NCBI RefSeq assembly: GCF_014651075.1
Contig: NZ_BMWE01000003.1
Coordinates: 62,001 to 126,000 of the forward strand
DNA: 64,000 nucleotides
Origin: Streptomyces djakartensis
GTDB lineage: Bacteria > Actinomycetota > Actinomycetes > Streptomycetales > Streptomycetaceae
Direction: 5' to 3'
Position 1 is the stretch's first letter. Every line of letters starts with the position of its first letter. Below are positions 15,774 through 24,477 of this stretch, piece after piece. Both the position numbers and the translations under genes were made by a program. The notes under the pieces are model-generated. The model was not told the origin of the DNA and did no database searches. It saw only the letters and a list, made by a program, of their open reading frames with translations.

Positions 15774-17423
15774 TCAGCCGGAGTCCGGTCCCGAACCCGC
15801 GCCCGAACCCGCGCCCGAATCCGCGCCCGAATCCGTGTCAGAAGGAGAAGGGGAGGCCCCGTCCGTCGGGGTCTCCGTCTCGCACGTCAGGGAGAACGGC
15901 ACCGCTTCGGACGTCGTGCGCACCGGCTCCCGCACCTCGACACTGATCTCGTTCTCGATCGTCCCCGACTCCTCGTTGGTCGTCACCGTCACCGCGTCCT
16001 GCTTCGTCCGGTCGCCGCCTTCCGGGAACGACAGCGTCTTCCAGCCCCCGTCGAGCACGGAGCCGTCCTGTGTCACCCAGCGGTAGCGCACCTCCGCCGG
16101 CAGGCTCCCCACGGTGATCGTCGCAGTGAACCTCGGTGCCTGATCGCGCGGCGGCGGACACGGGCCCGAGTAGTCCGTGCGCGTGCCGTCCAGGCCGACC
16201 CGCACCGACTGCGGTGGCGGGCTGCTCCTCTCGCTCTCGCTCCGGCTGGGCGTCGGCGAAGGGCTGGACTTGCCACTCCCGGTGTTCCGCGAAGGCGCCT
16301 TGGTCTCGGTGGGCGTACCCGCCCCGGCACCCCGGTCGCCGGAGCCGTCGCCGTCCCCGTTGTTCAGCAGCGCGTACGTCAACCCGCCCACCGCGAGGGC
16401 CAGTGCGGCCACACCCGCGACCAGCACCCGGCCGGCCCGGCGGTCAGGCCCTTGCCGGGTGGCCGTCGTCGTCCCGCCCGAGCCGGAGCCCGCCGGCGGG
16501 CCAGGGAACGGCATCGGGGGCGTGGGAGCGGGCTCGGGGTGGCCCGCGACCGTCGGCGGGTACGGGACCGCCCGTACGGTGTCCGCGCTCGGCGATCCGC
16601 CGGCACCGACGACCCGCAGGTCCTGCTCGGCCCGTTCGGCCGGGAGCCGCTCCGCCGGATCCTTGCGCAGCAGCCCCTCGATGACGGGGGCGAGCGGACC
16701 GGCCCGGCGCGGCGGCGGCAGCTCCTCGTCGACGATGGCGCGCAGCGTGCTCAGCGGGGTGTCCCGGCGGAACGGGGAGTGGCCCTCCACCGCCGCGTAC
16801 AGCAGCACGCCGAGCGACCACAGGTCGGACTCCGGGCCGGGCGTGCGGCCGAGCGCCCGCTCCGGGGCCAGGAACTCGGGCGATCCGATGACCTCCCCGG
16901 TCATGGTCAGCGCGGAGCTGCCCTCGACCATGGCGATCCCGAAGTCGGTGAGCACGATCCGGCCGTCGTTCGCGATCAGCACGTTGGCCGGCTTCACGTC
17001 CCGGTGCAGCACCCCGGCCTCGTGCGCGGCCCGCAGCGCGGCCAGCACCTCCGCGCCGATGTGCGCGGCACGCTGCGGCGGTACGGGGCCCTCGGCTTCC
17101 AGCACCTCGGCCAGGGAGAGCCCGCGGACCAGCTCCATGACGATCCACGGCCGTCCGCCGTCCGCCGCCACGTCGTACACCGTCACCACGTTCCGGTTGG
17201 CGACCCGGGCCGCCGCCCACGCCTCGCGCTCCAGCCGGGCGTACATCCGCTGCACGTCGTCGGCCCCCAGGCCCGCCGGGGCGCGCACCTCCTTGACGGC
17301 GACCTCGCGGTGCAGCACCTCGTCGCGGGCGCGCCACACCGTCCCCATGCCGCCCTCGCCGAGCGGCGCGAGAAGCCGGTAGCGACCCGCGATCACACGA
17401 TCACGGCCCGGTTCTTCGGACAC
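15774..17423 (-). CDS. Receptor-type Ser/Thr protein kinase with one membrane segment
   Basis: A 549-residue PknB-class (Hanks) kinase. Kinase motifs: glycine loop LGEGGMGTVWRA, AVKEV lysine, catalytic loop HRDVKPANVL, DFGIAM, SPEFLAPE. A Pro-rich juxtamembrane stretch leads to one transmembrane helix (about residues 335-357, VLVAGVAALALAVGGLTYAL). The outside part is Ser/Thr/Pro-rich, then an Ig-like region (FTATITVGSLPAEVRYRWV). The tail is a short Asp-Ser-Gly/Ala-Gly repeat encoded by a 12-base tandem repeat. There are no PASTA domains, so the ligand is not peptidoglycan by the usual route. GTG 17423 is the start. The target is unknown. Confidence 0.9.
   Translation of the reverse strand: MSEEPGRDRVIAGRYRLLAPLGEGGMGTVWRARDEVLHREVAVKEVRAPAGLGADDVQRMYARLEREAWAAARVANRNVVTVYDVAADGGRPWIVMELVRGLSLAEVLEAEGPVPPQRAAHIGAEVLAALRAAHEAGVLHRDVKPANVLIANDGRIVLTDFGIAMVEGSSALTMTGEVIGSPEFLAPERALGRTPGPESDLWSLGVLLYAAVEGHSPFRRDTPLSTLRAIVDEELPPPRRAGPLAPVIEGLLRKDPAERLPAERAEQDLRVVGAGGSPSADTVRAVPYPPTVAGHPEPAPTPPMPFPGPPAGSGSGGTTTATRQGPDRRAGRVLVAGVAALALAVGGLTYALLNNGDGDGSGDRGAGAGTPTETKAPSRNTGSGKSSPSPTPSRSESERSSPPPQSVRVGLDGTRTDYSGPCPPPRDQAPRFTATITVGSLPAEVRYRWVTQDGSVLDGGWKTLSFPEGGDRTKQDAVTVTTNEESGTIENEISVEVREPVRTTSEAVPFSLTCETETPTDGASPSPSDTDSGADSGAGSGAGSGPDSG
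15790..15837. repeat. 12-base tandem repeat encoding the kinase C-terminus
   Basis: Four copies of CCCGAAYCCGYG (15790-15801, 15802-15813, 15814-15825, 15826-15837) encode the alternating Asp/Ala-Ser-Gly tail of the kinase on the minus strand. A multiple of three, it can expand without breaking the frame. Confidence 0.8.
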
Positions 17424-17502
17424 GGAGCCCCCATTCGCAGCCGGGCGAAATCCCCATGAGGTCTGTGTTCCCCACGACGTCGGTCTTCCTCACGAACGTA
17501 GC

Positions 17503-19083
17503 TCAGCCCAGTGCGGATGCCGCCCCCCTGAACACGAGTCCGGCCCCGAGGACGACGACCGCGAAGGCGGATCCGAGCGGTGCGGTCCGGCGTACCAGGG
17601 CCGCCACCGGGCCGGCCGTCCAGCGCGGGCGCCGGTCCAGGAGCCGGGTCATACCGCTGCCGGCCTTGACGACGGCGTACCCGGCGGCGGTGAGGGTGAG
17701 CGCCAGCCCGACGCCGTACGCGACGACGAGCAGCAGACCGAACCAGGCCTGCCCCAGGGCCGCGGCGCCCACGAGCACGACGACGGCGGACGGGCTGGGC
17801 ACGAGGCCGCCCGCGAAGCCCATGAGGATCGTGCCGCGGAGGGTCGGGGCGACGGGGTGGCTGTGGGTGAAGCCGCCGTGGGTGTGCTCGATCGTGTGGG
17901 GGTGGGAGTGGGGATGCGTGTGGTCGTGCGGGTGGCTGTGGTCGTGGCCGTGATCGTGCTTGTGGTCGTGATCCTGCTCGTTGTGATGGTCGTGGCCGTG
18001 GCTGTCGTCGTGGGTGTGGGTATGGCCGGTGTGGTGGTGGGTGTGCGCGCGGTTGCGCAGGGCGCGGCGGAAGAGGCTCGCGCCGGCCAGGGTCACCAGC
18101 AGTCCGCTCGCGACGCCGAGCCAGGCGATCACCGAGGGGGCCGCCGCCGAACCGGCCGTGACCAGGAGGCCCAGCGCGACCACGCCCAGGGTGTGGGTGA
18201 CCGTCACCGACGCGGCCATGGGCAGGACGTCCTTCATCCGGGCCCGTCCGCCCCGGGCCGCCGCCGTCGCGGCCATGATGGTCTTGCCGTGACCCGGGGC
18301 GAGCGCGTGCATCGCGCCGAGGACGACGGCGATCAGGAGGGCCAGCGCGGCGAAGCCCACGGTGAGGTCGTGCCGGGCGACCAGGTCGTCCAGGGCGCGT
18401 GTCCAGCGGTCGGCGCCGCGGGGGAGCACGGAGGCCGCCGGGGCGTCCGGCTCCTGCCCGGCCAGAGCCGGGCCGCCGGGGCGCACGCGCAGCGCGGCGG
18501 ACGCCGTGTCGGCGGGAGAGGACAGCAACTCCTCGGGATACCGGGTCAGTTCGGCCGAAATCGACTTCTCCGGTACGTCCGACGCGGCGAGCGTCATTCG
18601 GTCGCCGCGCGCCGTGATCTCCCGCCAGCCCGGACCGGAGGCGGCGCCGGCCCCGCGGAAACCGAGGGACACGGTCTCCTCGTCCTTCGGCAGGGGAGCG
18701 GTCAGCTCGCACTCCACGCGGAGGGTGTCCAGGCCGGCCTGCCCCGGCCGCACCCGCGCGTCGCTGCGCTCGGCGGTGAGGGCGGCGGTGCGTCCGTCGA
18801 CGGTGACCCTGCTGTCAGCCGCGGCGTCCGCGCACCGCTCCCGGGCCCACATGGCGATGCCCAGCCGCTCGATGTCCGGTCCGGCCTGGGTCGCCGGGAT
18901 CTCGGCGAGGTCCTCCACGTGGTGGACGCGGAGTTCACCGGGAGCGGCGACCAGTCCGTCGTAGCGGTTGACGGTGAAGTTGCCCAGCGGGTGGGCGCTC
19001 GCCGTGCCGGCGGGCAGCAGGGTGAGCGCGCAGGCGGCCGTGAGGACGGCGGCGCCTGACGCGGACAGCCGGCGCAGGTTCAC
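17503..19083 (-). CDS. NicO/RcnA-type metal transporter with exported N-terminal domain and His-rich loop
   Basis: A 526-residue membrane protein. The signal peptide leads to an exported domain beginning HPLGNFTVNRYDG (about residues 30-235). Six to seven hydrophobic segments follow, with HALAPGHGKTIMAATA in the first, the HAL-x-PGH metal motif of NicO/RcnA proteins. Around residues 340-405 a loop is dominated by His (HTHHHTGHTHTHDD onward), likely a metal-binding cytoplasmic loop. Family members move Ni2+ or Co2+, often outward; direction here is inferred. GTG 19083 overlaps the TPR-protein stop as GTGA, making it the third gene of the DUF4331-TPR-NicO operon. Confidence 0.8.
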   Translation of the reverse strand: MNLRRLSASGAAVLTAACALTLLPAGTASAHPLGNFTVNRYDGLVAAPGELRVHHVEDLAEIPATQAGPDIERLGIAMWARERCADAAADSRVTVDGRTAALTAERSDARVRPGQAGLDTLRVECELTAPLPKDEETVSLGFRGAGAASGPGWREITARGDRMTLAASDVPEKSISAELTRYPEELLSSPADTASAALRVRPGGPALAGQEPDAPAASVLPRGADRWTRALDDLVARHDLTVGFAALALLIAVVLGAMHALAPGHGKTIMAATAAARGGRARMKDVLPMAASVTVTHTLGVVALGLLVTAGSAAAPSVIAWLGVASGLLVTLAGASLFRRALRNRAHTHHHTGHTHTHDDSHGHDHHNEQDHDHKHDHGHDHSHPHDHTHPHSHPHTIEHTHGGFTHSHPVAPTLRGTILMGFAGGLVPSPSAVVVLVGAAALGQAWFGLLLVVAYGVGLALTLTAAGYAVVKAGSGMTRLLDRRPRWTAGPVAALVRRTAPLGSAFAVVVLGAGLVFRGAASALG

Positions 19084-21125
19084 CGGTTCGTCTCCAGATC
19101 CTTGAGTGCGGTGCGGGCCTCGCGCGCGCCGAGGGGCGAGAAGCCGGGGTTCAGGTCCAGCGCGGCCTTCAGGTGCTTCCGGGCCCCGCGTTCGTCGCCG
19201 GTGGCGCGTTCGATGACCCCGCGGTGGTAGAGGAAGACGGCGTTGCGGTAGCCGGTGGCGGTGGCACGGCGGGCGTACGGCAGGGCTTCCTCGTCACGGC
19301 CGTTGACGTGCAGCGCCCAGGCCAGGGCGTCGGCGGTGTGCACGCTTCGCCGGCGGTCCCACTCGGCGCGGGCGGCGCGCAGTGCCTCCTTCTTGTCACC
19401 GTGGTCCGCGACGGCCATGGCGGTGTCGAGGTCGGCGTTGACCCCGCCCGCGCGGGCCAGGGCGGTCCAGGCGTCGACGAGGGCGTACTGGTCACTCGCC
19501 TTCGCCCGGTCGCCGTCGGCACCGCGGTCCTCGTACAGCTCGCCGAGGGCGACCAGCGGGCCGGGCAGCGGGAAGCGGGCGACGACCTGCTCCAGCCCCT
19601 TCACGGCGGCCGCCCGGTCCCCGCTCGCCGCCTGGGCGCGGGCGCGGCCCTCCAGGGCGGGCAGATACTCCTCGTCGGCGGCGAGGGCGCGGGCGTAGTG
19701 GTCGAGGGCGGTCCTGTACTCGCCCTGGTTCCAGGCGAGCTGCCCGAGGGCGGTGGCGACGTACGCCACATCGGCGGGAGAGCTGGCGGAGCCCAGGGCG
19801 CGCTCCAGCACGTCCCGCGCCGTGCGGACATCGCCGCGCAGCTCGTGCACGTACGCGTACCGCGTGAAGACGGGTATCCCGGGCCGCCTGTCGTCGGCGG
19901 TCCCGGCCGCCTCGGCGGCCTCGTCGTACCGCCCGAGTTCGACGAGGGCGTCGATACGGCTGCACAGGGCGCGCTCGTTGTAGGGATTCTGCTTCAGGGC
20001 GCGGTCGGCGTACGCCAGCGCGCCGGGGAAGTCGTGCCGCGCCGCGGCGAGGGCGGCGCGGCCGGCGAGGGCCGGGTCGTTGCCGGGCCGCAGTTCCAGG
20101 GACCGCTTCAGCGCGCGCTCGGCCTGGGGGTACCGCGACGGGTCCCCGTTCGTACGGGCCTGCTCGACATAGGCGACACCGAGCGTGGCCCAGCTGCCGA
20201 AGTCCCTCGGCTGGGCGCGGAGGTGCTTCTGCAGCGACGCGATCCCCGCGTCGAGGTCACCACCGGCCAGCACACCGGGCGACAACGCGCCCGCCGCGGC
20301 CACGGCATCGACCCCGGCACCGGCCCGGCCGTCCCCCGCGCCGCCGAAGGCCAGGGCCCCACCGGTCAGCGCCATGGCCAGCAGCGCGGCGCACCCGCCC
20401 AGATGAGCGGCCCGCCACCGCCGCCCACCGGCGGCGGCCCGCCGCACGGCGACGACGCGCGGTCCGGCTCCGGAGCCGTGCCCAGCGCGAGGGCCGGGGC
20501 TGCCGTCGGTGCGCGGCTCGCCTTCGGCACCCAGGCCCGCGCCGGTCCTGTCTCCGGTGACGGCCGGGGGCGCGGCATCGGGACGGGGCCGCCAGGCCAC
20601 AAGAGCCTCGCCACTCGCTACGCCCGCGCCCGGCACGCCGCCCGGCCTGGAGTCCCGCGTACCGCCGGGCGCGGCGCCCGGCCCGGGGGCCCGCTCGTCG
20701 GTGGGGGTGGTGTCCGGGGTGGTGTCCGCTTCCTCGGCGGGAGTGGTGTCCCGGGCCGGGTCCGGTTCGTCGGCTCGGGTGGCGTCGGTGCTGCTGTCCG
20801 GGGTGGCGCCCGGTTCGTTCGCGGGAGTGGGCTTCGGGCCGGTGCCCCGCTCGTCGGCCGACGCGGTGGCCGGCCCGGCTGCCTGTTCATCGTCGACCGG
20901 GCCGACGTCCCGCCCGGCTTCCGGTTGCCGGCTCGAGCGTGGACCTCGCTCCGTTCGCGCTCCAACGGCCCCGCGGCCACCGTCTCGCCCCGCCTCCGCA
21001 CCGGTGCCGGACGTCGGGCCACCTCGCTCACGTCCCGCAGACCTCTCCGTTTCGGTCTCCTGGTCCGGGCGTCGGCGGTCGTCGCCGCGCCTCCTCGGGG
21101 CGCTGTCCGTCGTACGCGGAGGCAT
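19080..21125 (-). CDS. Membrane-anchored TPR protein with long disordered N-terminus
   Basis: A 681-residue protein starting at ATG 21125 behind GAGGAG. Residues 1-220 are low-complexity (Thr/Glu/Pro/Asp/Arg-rich, repeated TPDTTP-like units), probably disordered and cytoplasmic. A hydrophobic helix (LGGCAALLAMALTGGALAF) near residue 230 is followed by about ten TPR helices (IASLQKHLRAQPRDFGSWA, ALKRSLELRPGNDPALAGRA, ARKHLKAALDLNPGFSPLG). TPR domains bind proteins, so it may scaffold the DUF4331 protein outside the membrane. It lies 106 bases after DUF4331 and overlaps the NicO start by 4 bases. The exact repeat number was not aligned. Confidence 0.85.
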   Translation of the reverse strand: MPPRTTDSAPRRRGDDRRRPDQETETERSAGRERGGPTSGTGAEAGRDGGRGAVGARTERGPRSSRQPEAGRDVGPVDDEQAAGPATASADERGTGPKPTPANEPGATPDSSTDATRADEPDPARDTTPAEEADTTPDTTPTDERAPGPGAAPGGTRDSRPGGVPGAGVASGEALVAWRPRPDAAPPAVTGDRTGAGLGAEGEPRTDGSPGPRAGHGSGAGPRVVAVRRAAAGGRRWRAAHLGGCAALLAMALTGGALAFGGAGDGRAGAGVDAVAAAGALSPGVLAGGDLDAGIASLQKHLRAQPRDFGSWATLGVAYVEQARTNGDPSRYPQAERALKRSLELRPGNDPALAGRAALAAARHDFPGALAYADRALKQNPYNERALCSRIDALVELGRYDEAAEAAGTADDRRPGIPVFTRYAYVHELRGDVRTARDVLERALGSASSPADVAYVATALGQLAWNQGEYRTALDHYARALAADEEYLPALEGRARAQAASGDRAAAVKGLEQVVARFPLPGPLVALGELYEDRGADGDRAKASDQYALVDAWTALARAGGVNADLDTAMAVADHGDKKEALRAARAEWDRRRSVHTADALAWALHVNGRDEEALPYARRATATGYRNAVFLYHRGVIERATGDERGARKHLKAALDLNPGFSPLGAREARTALKDLETNR

Positions 21126-21231
21126 GGATCTCCTCAGTCGGCTGTGCGGGTGCGGTACTGGAGTGGGCGGCGCGGCCCGTGCCGTGGGGGACGGGGTAAC
21201 GGACCGCGCCGGTCGGTGGGAGCGGAGCGGG

Positions 21232-22767
21232 TCAGTACGCCCGGTTCCGCATGCGGCGCCACCACATCAGGGCCGCGCCGATCAGGACGATGCCGCCCGC
21301 TCCGGCTCCGGCGGACGCGGCGATCAGGCGCATGTCGTCCGAGCCGCCCTGCGCGCCCGCCGGCTGCAGCGCGTCGCCCAGCTGGCTGCGGACGTCGTTG
21401 CCGCCGCTCACGCCCTTGGCGAGCGGGCCGCGCGAACCCTCGGTCGGGTTGGCCAGGTACGGGAAGGACTTGCCGAACTTCTTGTCGTTCTCGTTGACCG
21501 CGTCACCGAGGTCGTTCTTGGCGCCGAGCAGCTCACCCTCGACGACCTGGAGCGACGCGTCGATCACGTCGTCGGTCAGCCGCCGCCCGTTCGGGAAGCC
21601 CGCGGTGTCACCGTCCAGGACACCCAGCCGCTTGGGCTTGGCGGCCGGCTTGATGGACGTGTTGAGCCGCAGCTGCTCCGACGGCGTCACGTGCGGCGGC
21701 TGGTTGAGGTCCTTGACGCCCTTGAGGAACACGTCGACCAGATCGTTGCGCGGCTCGGCCGGGGCCGGGATCTTGTAGATCGCCTCGATGAGCTTCGGCA
21801 GCTCCGGGTTGGTGACGTTCTCCAGGAACTGGGCGTCGTCCCGCGGCGTGGACGCGTTGAACTTGTCCTTGTCCTTCAGCGGGTTGACGACCTCGTTGAC
21901 CAGCGGGTTGCCCAGACGCGAGACCTGCGTGAAGTAGCCCTTGGCGTTCTTGCGCTGCGTCGTCGACCAGATGCCGACGACCGGCTGCTCGTGCGACTCG
22001 GTGATGAAGCTGTTGGGGACCTGGAGGGCGATCGAGTTGACGTTGTAGCCCTTCAGGGTGTCGTTGCCGACCTCGGAGAGGTTCCCCCCGTACAGCAGGT
22101 CGAAGACGCGCAGGTCGAGGAAGAACGGGTCGTCGGCCTGCCCCGCGAACGTCTGGGCACCCCCGGCGAGCTTGTGGACAGCCTGCTTGCGCAGGGTGTT
22201 GTAGTCCGGCATCGACGCCTTGCCGACGTTCGAGGGCGCCACCGGGACGTCGTCGGCGACCTTGGTCTTCGACACCGCCTTCAGGTCGCGCAGCTTGATC
22301 AGCTCGAGGTCGTAGGTCTGCGTGATGTTGAGGTCGGGGTCGTCGAGGCTCTCGACCGGGCCCGTGTTGTAGAGGAACGTCTTGTCGTTCTTCGTGTGGG
22401 TCTTGAACGTGTACCGGAACAGCAGGTCTTCCTTCGCGTCACCGTTGCTGTCGATGCGCAGGTCGTACTGGGCGTCCTCGGCGAACGTGAAGAAGTTGGG
22501 GCCGCCGGCCGGTTCCTCGAAGGGGATCCAGTTCGCGATGATGGTCGTCGTGTCCGGCTTGTCCGGGCTGACGAACGCGTACACGTCCGTGTTGTCGAAC
22601 TGCGGGGTGCCCGAGATGAGCGGGGCCTCCCGGTGGCTGGAGGCGGAGGCCTCCTCAGGTGCCAACGCGGCCACACCGGCGGCCGTGAGCCCGCCGGCGG
22701 CCAGCGCGCCACATATCGCGGTCGCGATGCTCCTGCGTCCCGCACCGGTCCTGGGGTTAGGTGTCAT
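21232..22767 (-). CDS. Exported DUF4331 protein with C-terminal membrane anchor
   Basis: A 511-residue protein. The N-terminal signal peptide is followed by ASSHREAPLISGTPQFDNTD, the hallmark opening of the DUF4331 family, then NWIPFEEPAGGPNFFTFAED, YDLRIDSNGDAKEDLLFRY, and a long family domain to about residue 440. A C-terminal helix (LIAASAGAGAGGIVLIGAAL) and MWWRRMRNRAY end the protein, so it should sit on the outer membrane face of the cell. Function is not established. ATG 22767 is followed by the signal sequence MTPNPRTGAGRRS. It is first in an operon with the TPR and NicO genes and divergent from the sigma factor. Confidence 0.9.
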   Translation of the reverse strand: MTPNPRTGAGRRSIATAICGALAAGGLTAAGVAALAPEEASASSHREAPLISGTPQFDNTDVYAFVSPDKPDTTTIIANWIPFEEPAGGPNFFTFAEDAQYDLRIDSNGDAKEDLLFRYTFKTHTKNDKTFLYNTGPVESLDDPDLNITQTYDLELIKLRDLKAVSKTKVADDVPVAPSNVGKASMPDYNTLRKQAVHKLAGGAQTFAGQADDPFFLDLRVFDLLYGGNLSEVGNDTLKGYNVNSIALQVPNSFITESHEQPVVGIWSTTQRKNAKGYFTQVSRLGNPLVNEVVNPLKDKDKFNASTPRDDAQFLENVTNPELPKLIEAIYKIPAPAEPRNDLVDVFLKGVKDLNQPPHVTPSEQLRLNTSIKPAAKPKRLGVLDGDTAGFPNGRRLTDDVIDASLQVVEGELLGAKNDLGDAVNENDKKFGKSFPYLANPTEGSRGPLAKGVSGGNDVRSQLGDALQPAGAQGGSDDMRLIAASAGAGAGGIVLIGAALMWWRRMRNRAY

Positions 22768-22805
22768 GCCGTCCGTCCTCCGTGCCAACTTGCCTGACAC
22801 ACGCC

Positions 22806-22832
22806 ATTCGGAGCGGTCGGCAGAGTGGATTG
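22806..22832 (-). promoter_or_regulatory. Candidate ECF (SigK-type) promoter for the DUF4331 operon
   Basis: On the minus strand CAATCC (22832-22827), a 15-base spacer and CCGAAT (22811-22806) lie 38 bases before the DUF4331 ATG. This resembles the mycobacterial SigK consensus (-35 CCATCC, -10 CCGAAT; recalled, not looked up) with one mismatch in the -35. Confidence 0.5.
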
Positions 22833-22917
22833 GTCGAATCTCAAACGTTCTTACGGACCATCTGAAAAGTTGTTTCATCGTCGGAGACCCGCGTTTTCCG
22901 CGCGCTGATCCGTAACC

Positions 22918-22944
22918 CCATCCGGAGGTGTGTGCGTTGCGAAT
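22918..22944 (+). promoter_or_regulatory. Candidate autoregulatory ECF (SigK-type) promoter for the sigma gene
   Basis: CCATCC (22918-22923), a 15-base spacer and GCGAAT (22939-22944) match the same SigK-like consensus with one mismatch in the -10. Transcription would start near 22951, upstream of GTG 22994, which supports that later start. Spacer length is identical to the divergent element. Confidence 0.5.
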
Positions 22945-22993
22945 GCCTCGTGTGAGGGGACAGGCTCGGTGTGGCCTGGGAGAGGGGGACCGA

Positions 22994-23536
22994 GTGGAGG
23001 CGGACGAGCTGCTGCCGCTCGTGGCCGAGGGGAACCAGAAGGCCTTCGAGGACTTGTACGGGCTGGTGTCCGGACCGGTGTTCGGGCTCGTACGGCGTGT
23101 GGTGCGCGACCCCGCCCAGTCGGAGGAGGTGGCGCAGGAGGTGCTCCTCGAACTGTGGCGGTCGGCCGCCAAGTTCGACCCGGGCCGGGGCAGCGCGATG
23201 TCGTGGATCCTCACCCTCGCCCACCGCCGCGCCGTCGACCGGGTGCGCAGCGCCCGCGCGGCCGGCGAGCGCGAGCAGCGCGAGGCGCTCCGGGCGAACC
23301 AGCCGGCCTTCGACATGGTCACCGAGGAGGTCGAGGCCGGCCTGGAACGCGAGTGGGTGCGCCGCTGCCTGGACCGGCTCACGGTCCTGCAGCGCCAGTC
23401 GGTCACCCTCGCCTACTACGAGGGCTACACGTACCGTGAGGTGGCCGAGCAGCTCTCCCTGCCGCTGGGCACCGTCAAGACACGGATGCGGGACGGCCTG
23501 ACCCGGATGCGCGAGTGCCTGGGAGGGGTGGCATGA
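22994..23536 (+). CDS. ECF RNA polymerase sigma factor, SigK-like
   Basis: A 180-residue sigma-70 family protein of ECF type. Region 2 (AFEDLYGLVSGPVFGLVRRV, and SWILTLAHRRAVDRVRS) and region 4 (LDRLTVLQRQSVTLAYYEG, YREVAEQLSLPLGTVKTRMR) are intact, with no region 3. GTG 22994 is chosen because GGGAGAGGGGG lies 5 bases upstream and gives the usual start just before EADELLPLVAEG. Earlier starts (22928, 22943) add a stretch unlike sigma factors and would lie in a promoter. The stop overlaps the anti-sigma start as ATGA. The partner and region-4 sequence resemble the SigK/RskA group. Confidence 0.9.
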   Translation: MEADELLPLVAEGNQKAFEDLYGLVSGPVFGLVRRVVRDPAQSEEVAQEVLLELWRSAAKFDPGRGSAMSWILTLAHRRAVDRVRSARAAGEREQREALRANQPAFDMVTEEVEAGLEREWVRRCLDRLTVLQRQSVTLAYYEGYTYREVAEQLSLPLGTVKTRMRDGLTRMRECLGGVA

Positions 23537-24351
23537 GCCTCCTGCGCCGCGAGGACCCGCACTCGCTCGCCGCCCCCTACGCGCTCGACGCCCTGGAACC
23601 CGCGGAGCGAATCCGCTTCGAGAGGCACATGAAGGACTGCGACCGCTGTACCGCCGAGGTGCGCGCCCTGTCCGAGGACGCCGTCCGGCTCGCCTGGTCC
23701 ACGGCCGCCCCGGCCCCGGCCGCGATGCGCGACCGGGTCATGGCCGCCGTACGGACGACGCCGCAGGACCCGGCACCGCAGGACGCGGCACGCGGACCGG
23801 TACGCGCGCGTGCGACCCAGCTGCCGCCGCACGTGTGGGGCGCGCAACCGCCGCCGCGGCAGCGGATACGGCGCCGGTTCCCGCTGTTCGCGCCCTTCGC
23901 CACGGCCACCGCCGCCGCGGCCCTCGTCGTCGCCTCGCTGTTCGCCGTGCAGGCGAACCAGGCCCGGGACGAACTGACCGCCGAGCGGGACCGGTCACGT
24001 GAGATCGCCCACGTTCTGTCGGCCCCGGACGCCCGTGCGAGCAACGGCCGGGACGGACGGGGGCGCACGATCGGAGTGATCGCTTCCGCGACGGAGGGGA
24101 GCGCGGTGGTCACCCTCGGCGGATACAACGCCCCGCCGGGCGGCCGAGTGCACCAGCTGTGGCTGATGCGCCCGGGCGCGCAACCGCGCTCACTGGGGCT
24201 CTTCCAGGGCGACACGCCGCTGGTCGCCACCGGTCTCGGCACCTCGGCCACGTCACTGGCAGTAACCGTTGAGCCCGCCGGGGGGTCCCCGCAGCCGACC
24301 TCCCAGCCCATCGTCCAACTCGCCCTGAAATCTGTCGGATTCGGAGAGTGA
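23533..24351 (+). CDS. Membrane anti-sigma factor, RskA type
   Basis: A 272-residue protein. The cytoplasmic N-terminus has a zinc-type anti-sigma helix bundle with HMKDCDRC (H-x3-C-x2-C) near residue 38 and LAAPYALDALEPAERIRFE before it, as in RskA. One transmembrane helix follows (about residues 118-140, FATATAAAALVVASLFAVQA). The outer domain (VVTLGGYNAPPGGRVHQLWLM and VTVEPAGGSPQPTS) is the C-terminal RskA sensor/processing domain. Known members hold their sigma factor until two-step proteolysis. ATG 23533 overlaps the sigma stop by 4 bases, which should keep the two near equal amounts. Confidence 0.9.
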   Translation: MSLLRREDPHSLAAPYALDALEPAERIRFERHMKDCDRCTAEVRALSEDAVRLAWSTAAPAPAAMRDRVMAAVRTTPQDPAPQDAARGPVRARATQLPPHVWGAQPPPRQRIRRRFPLFAPFATATAAAALVVASLFAVQANQARDELTAERDRSREIAHVLSAPDARASNGRDGRGRTIGVIASATEGSAVVTLGGYNAPPGGRVHQLWLMRPGAQPRSLGLFQGDTPLVATGLGTSATSLAVTVEPAGGSPQPTSQPIVQLALKSVGFGE

Positions 24352-24477
24352 TCGGAGATACATCGTCAACCCCCTTACGGGGAAGGTGAATCCTGTGACC
24401 GCGATACACGTGTGCCCGGACGGGACGATAGGGTTAACCTGCCCGGGCCGGGTGGACTCGTACGGGTGGGGAGTGAC

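Noticed and set aside
17880..18060. A tandem or CRISPR-like repeat from the GTG/GGT-rich stretch.
   Set aside because: It is codon repetition for the His-rich loop of the NicO transporter, with no regular unit or spacers.
19173..21497. A 774-codon rightward frame opposite the TPR gene.
   Set aside because: It shows no family features and covers the reverse of a strongly supported TPR protein.
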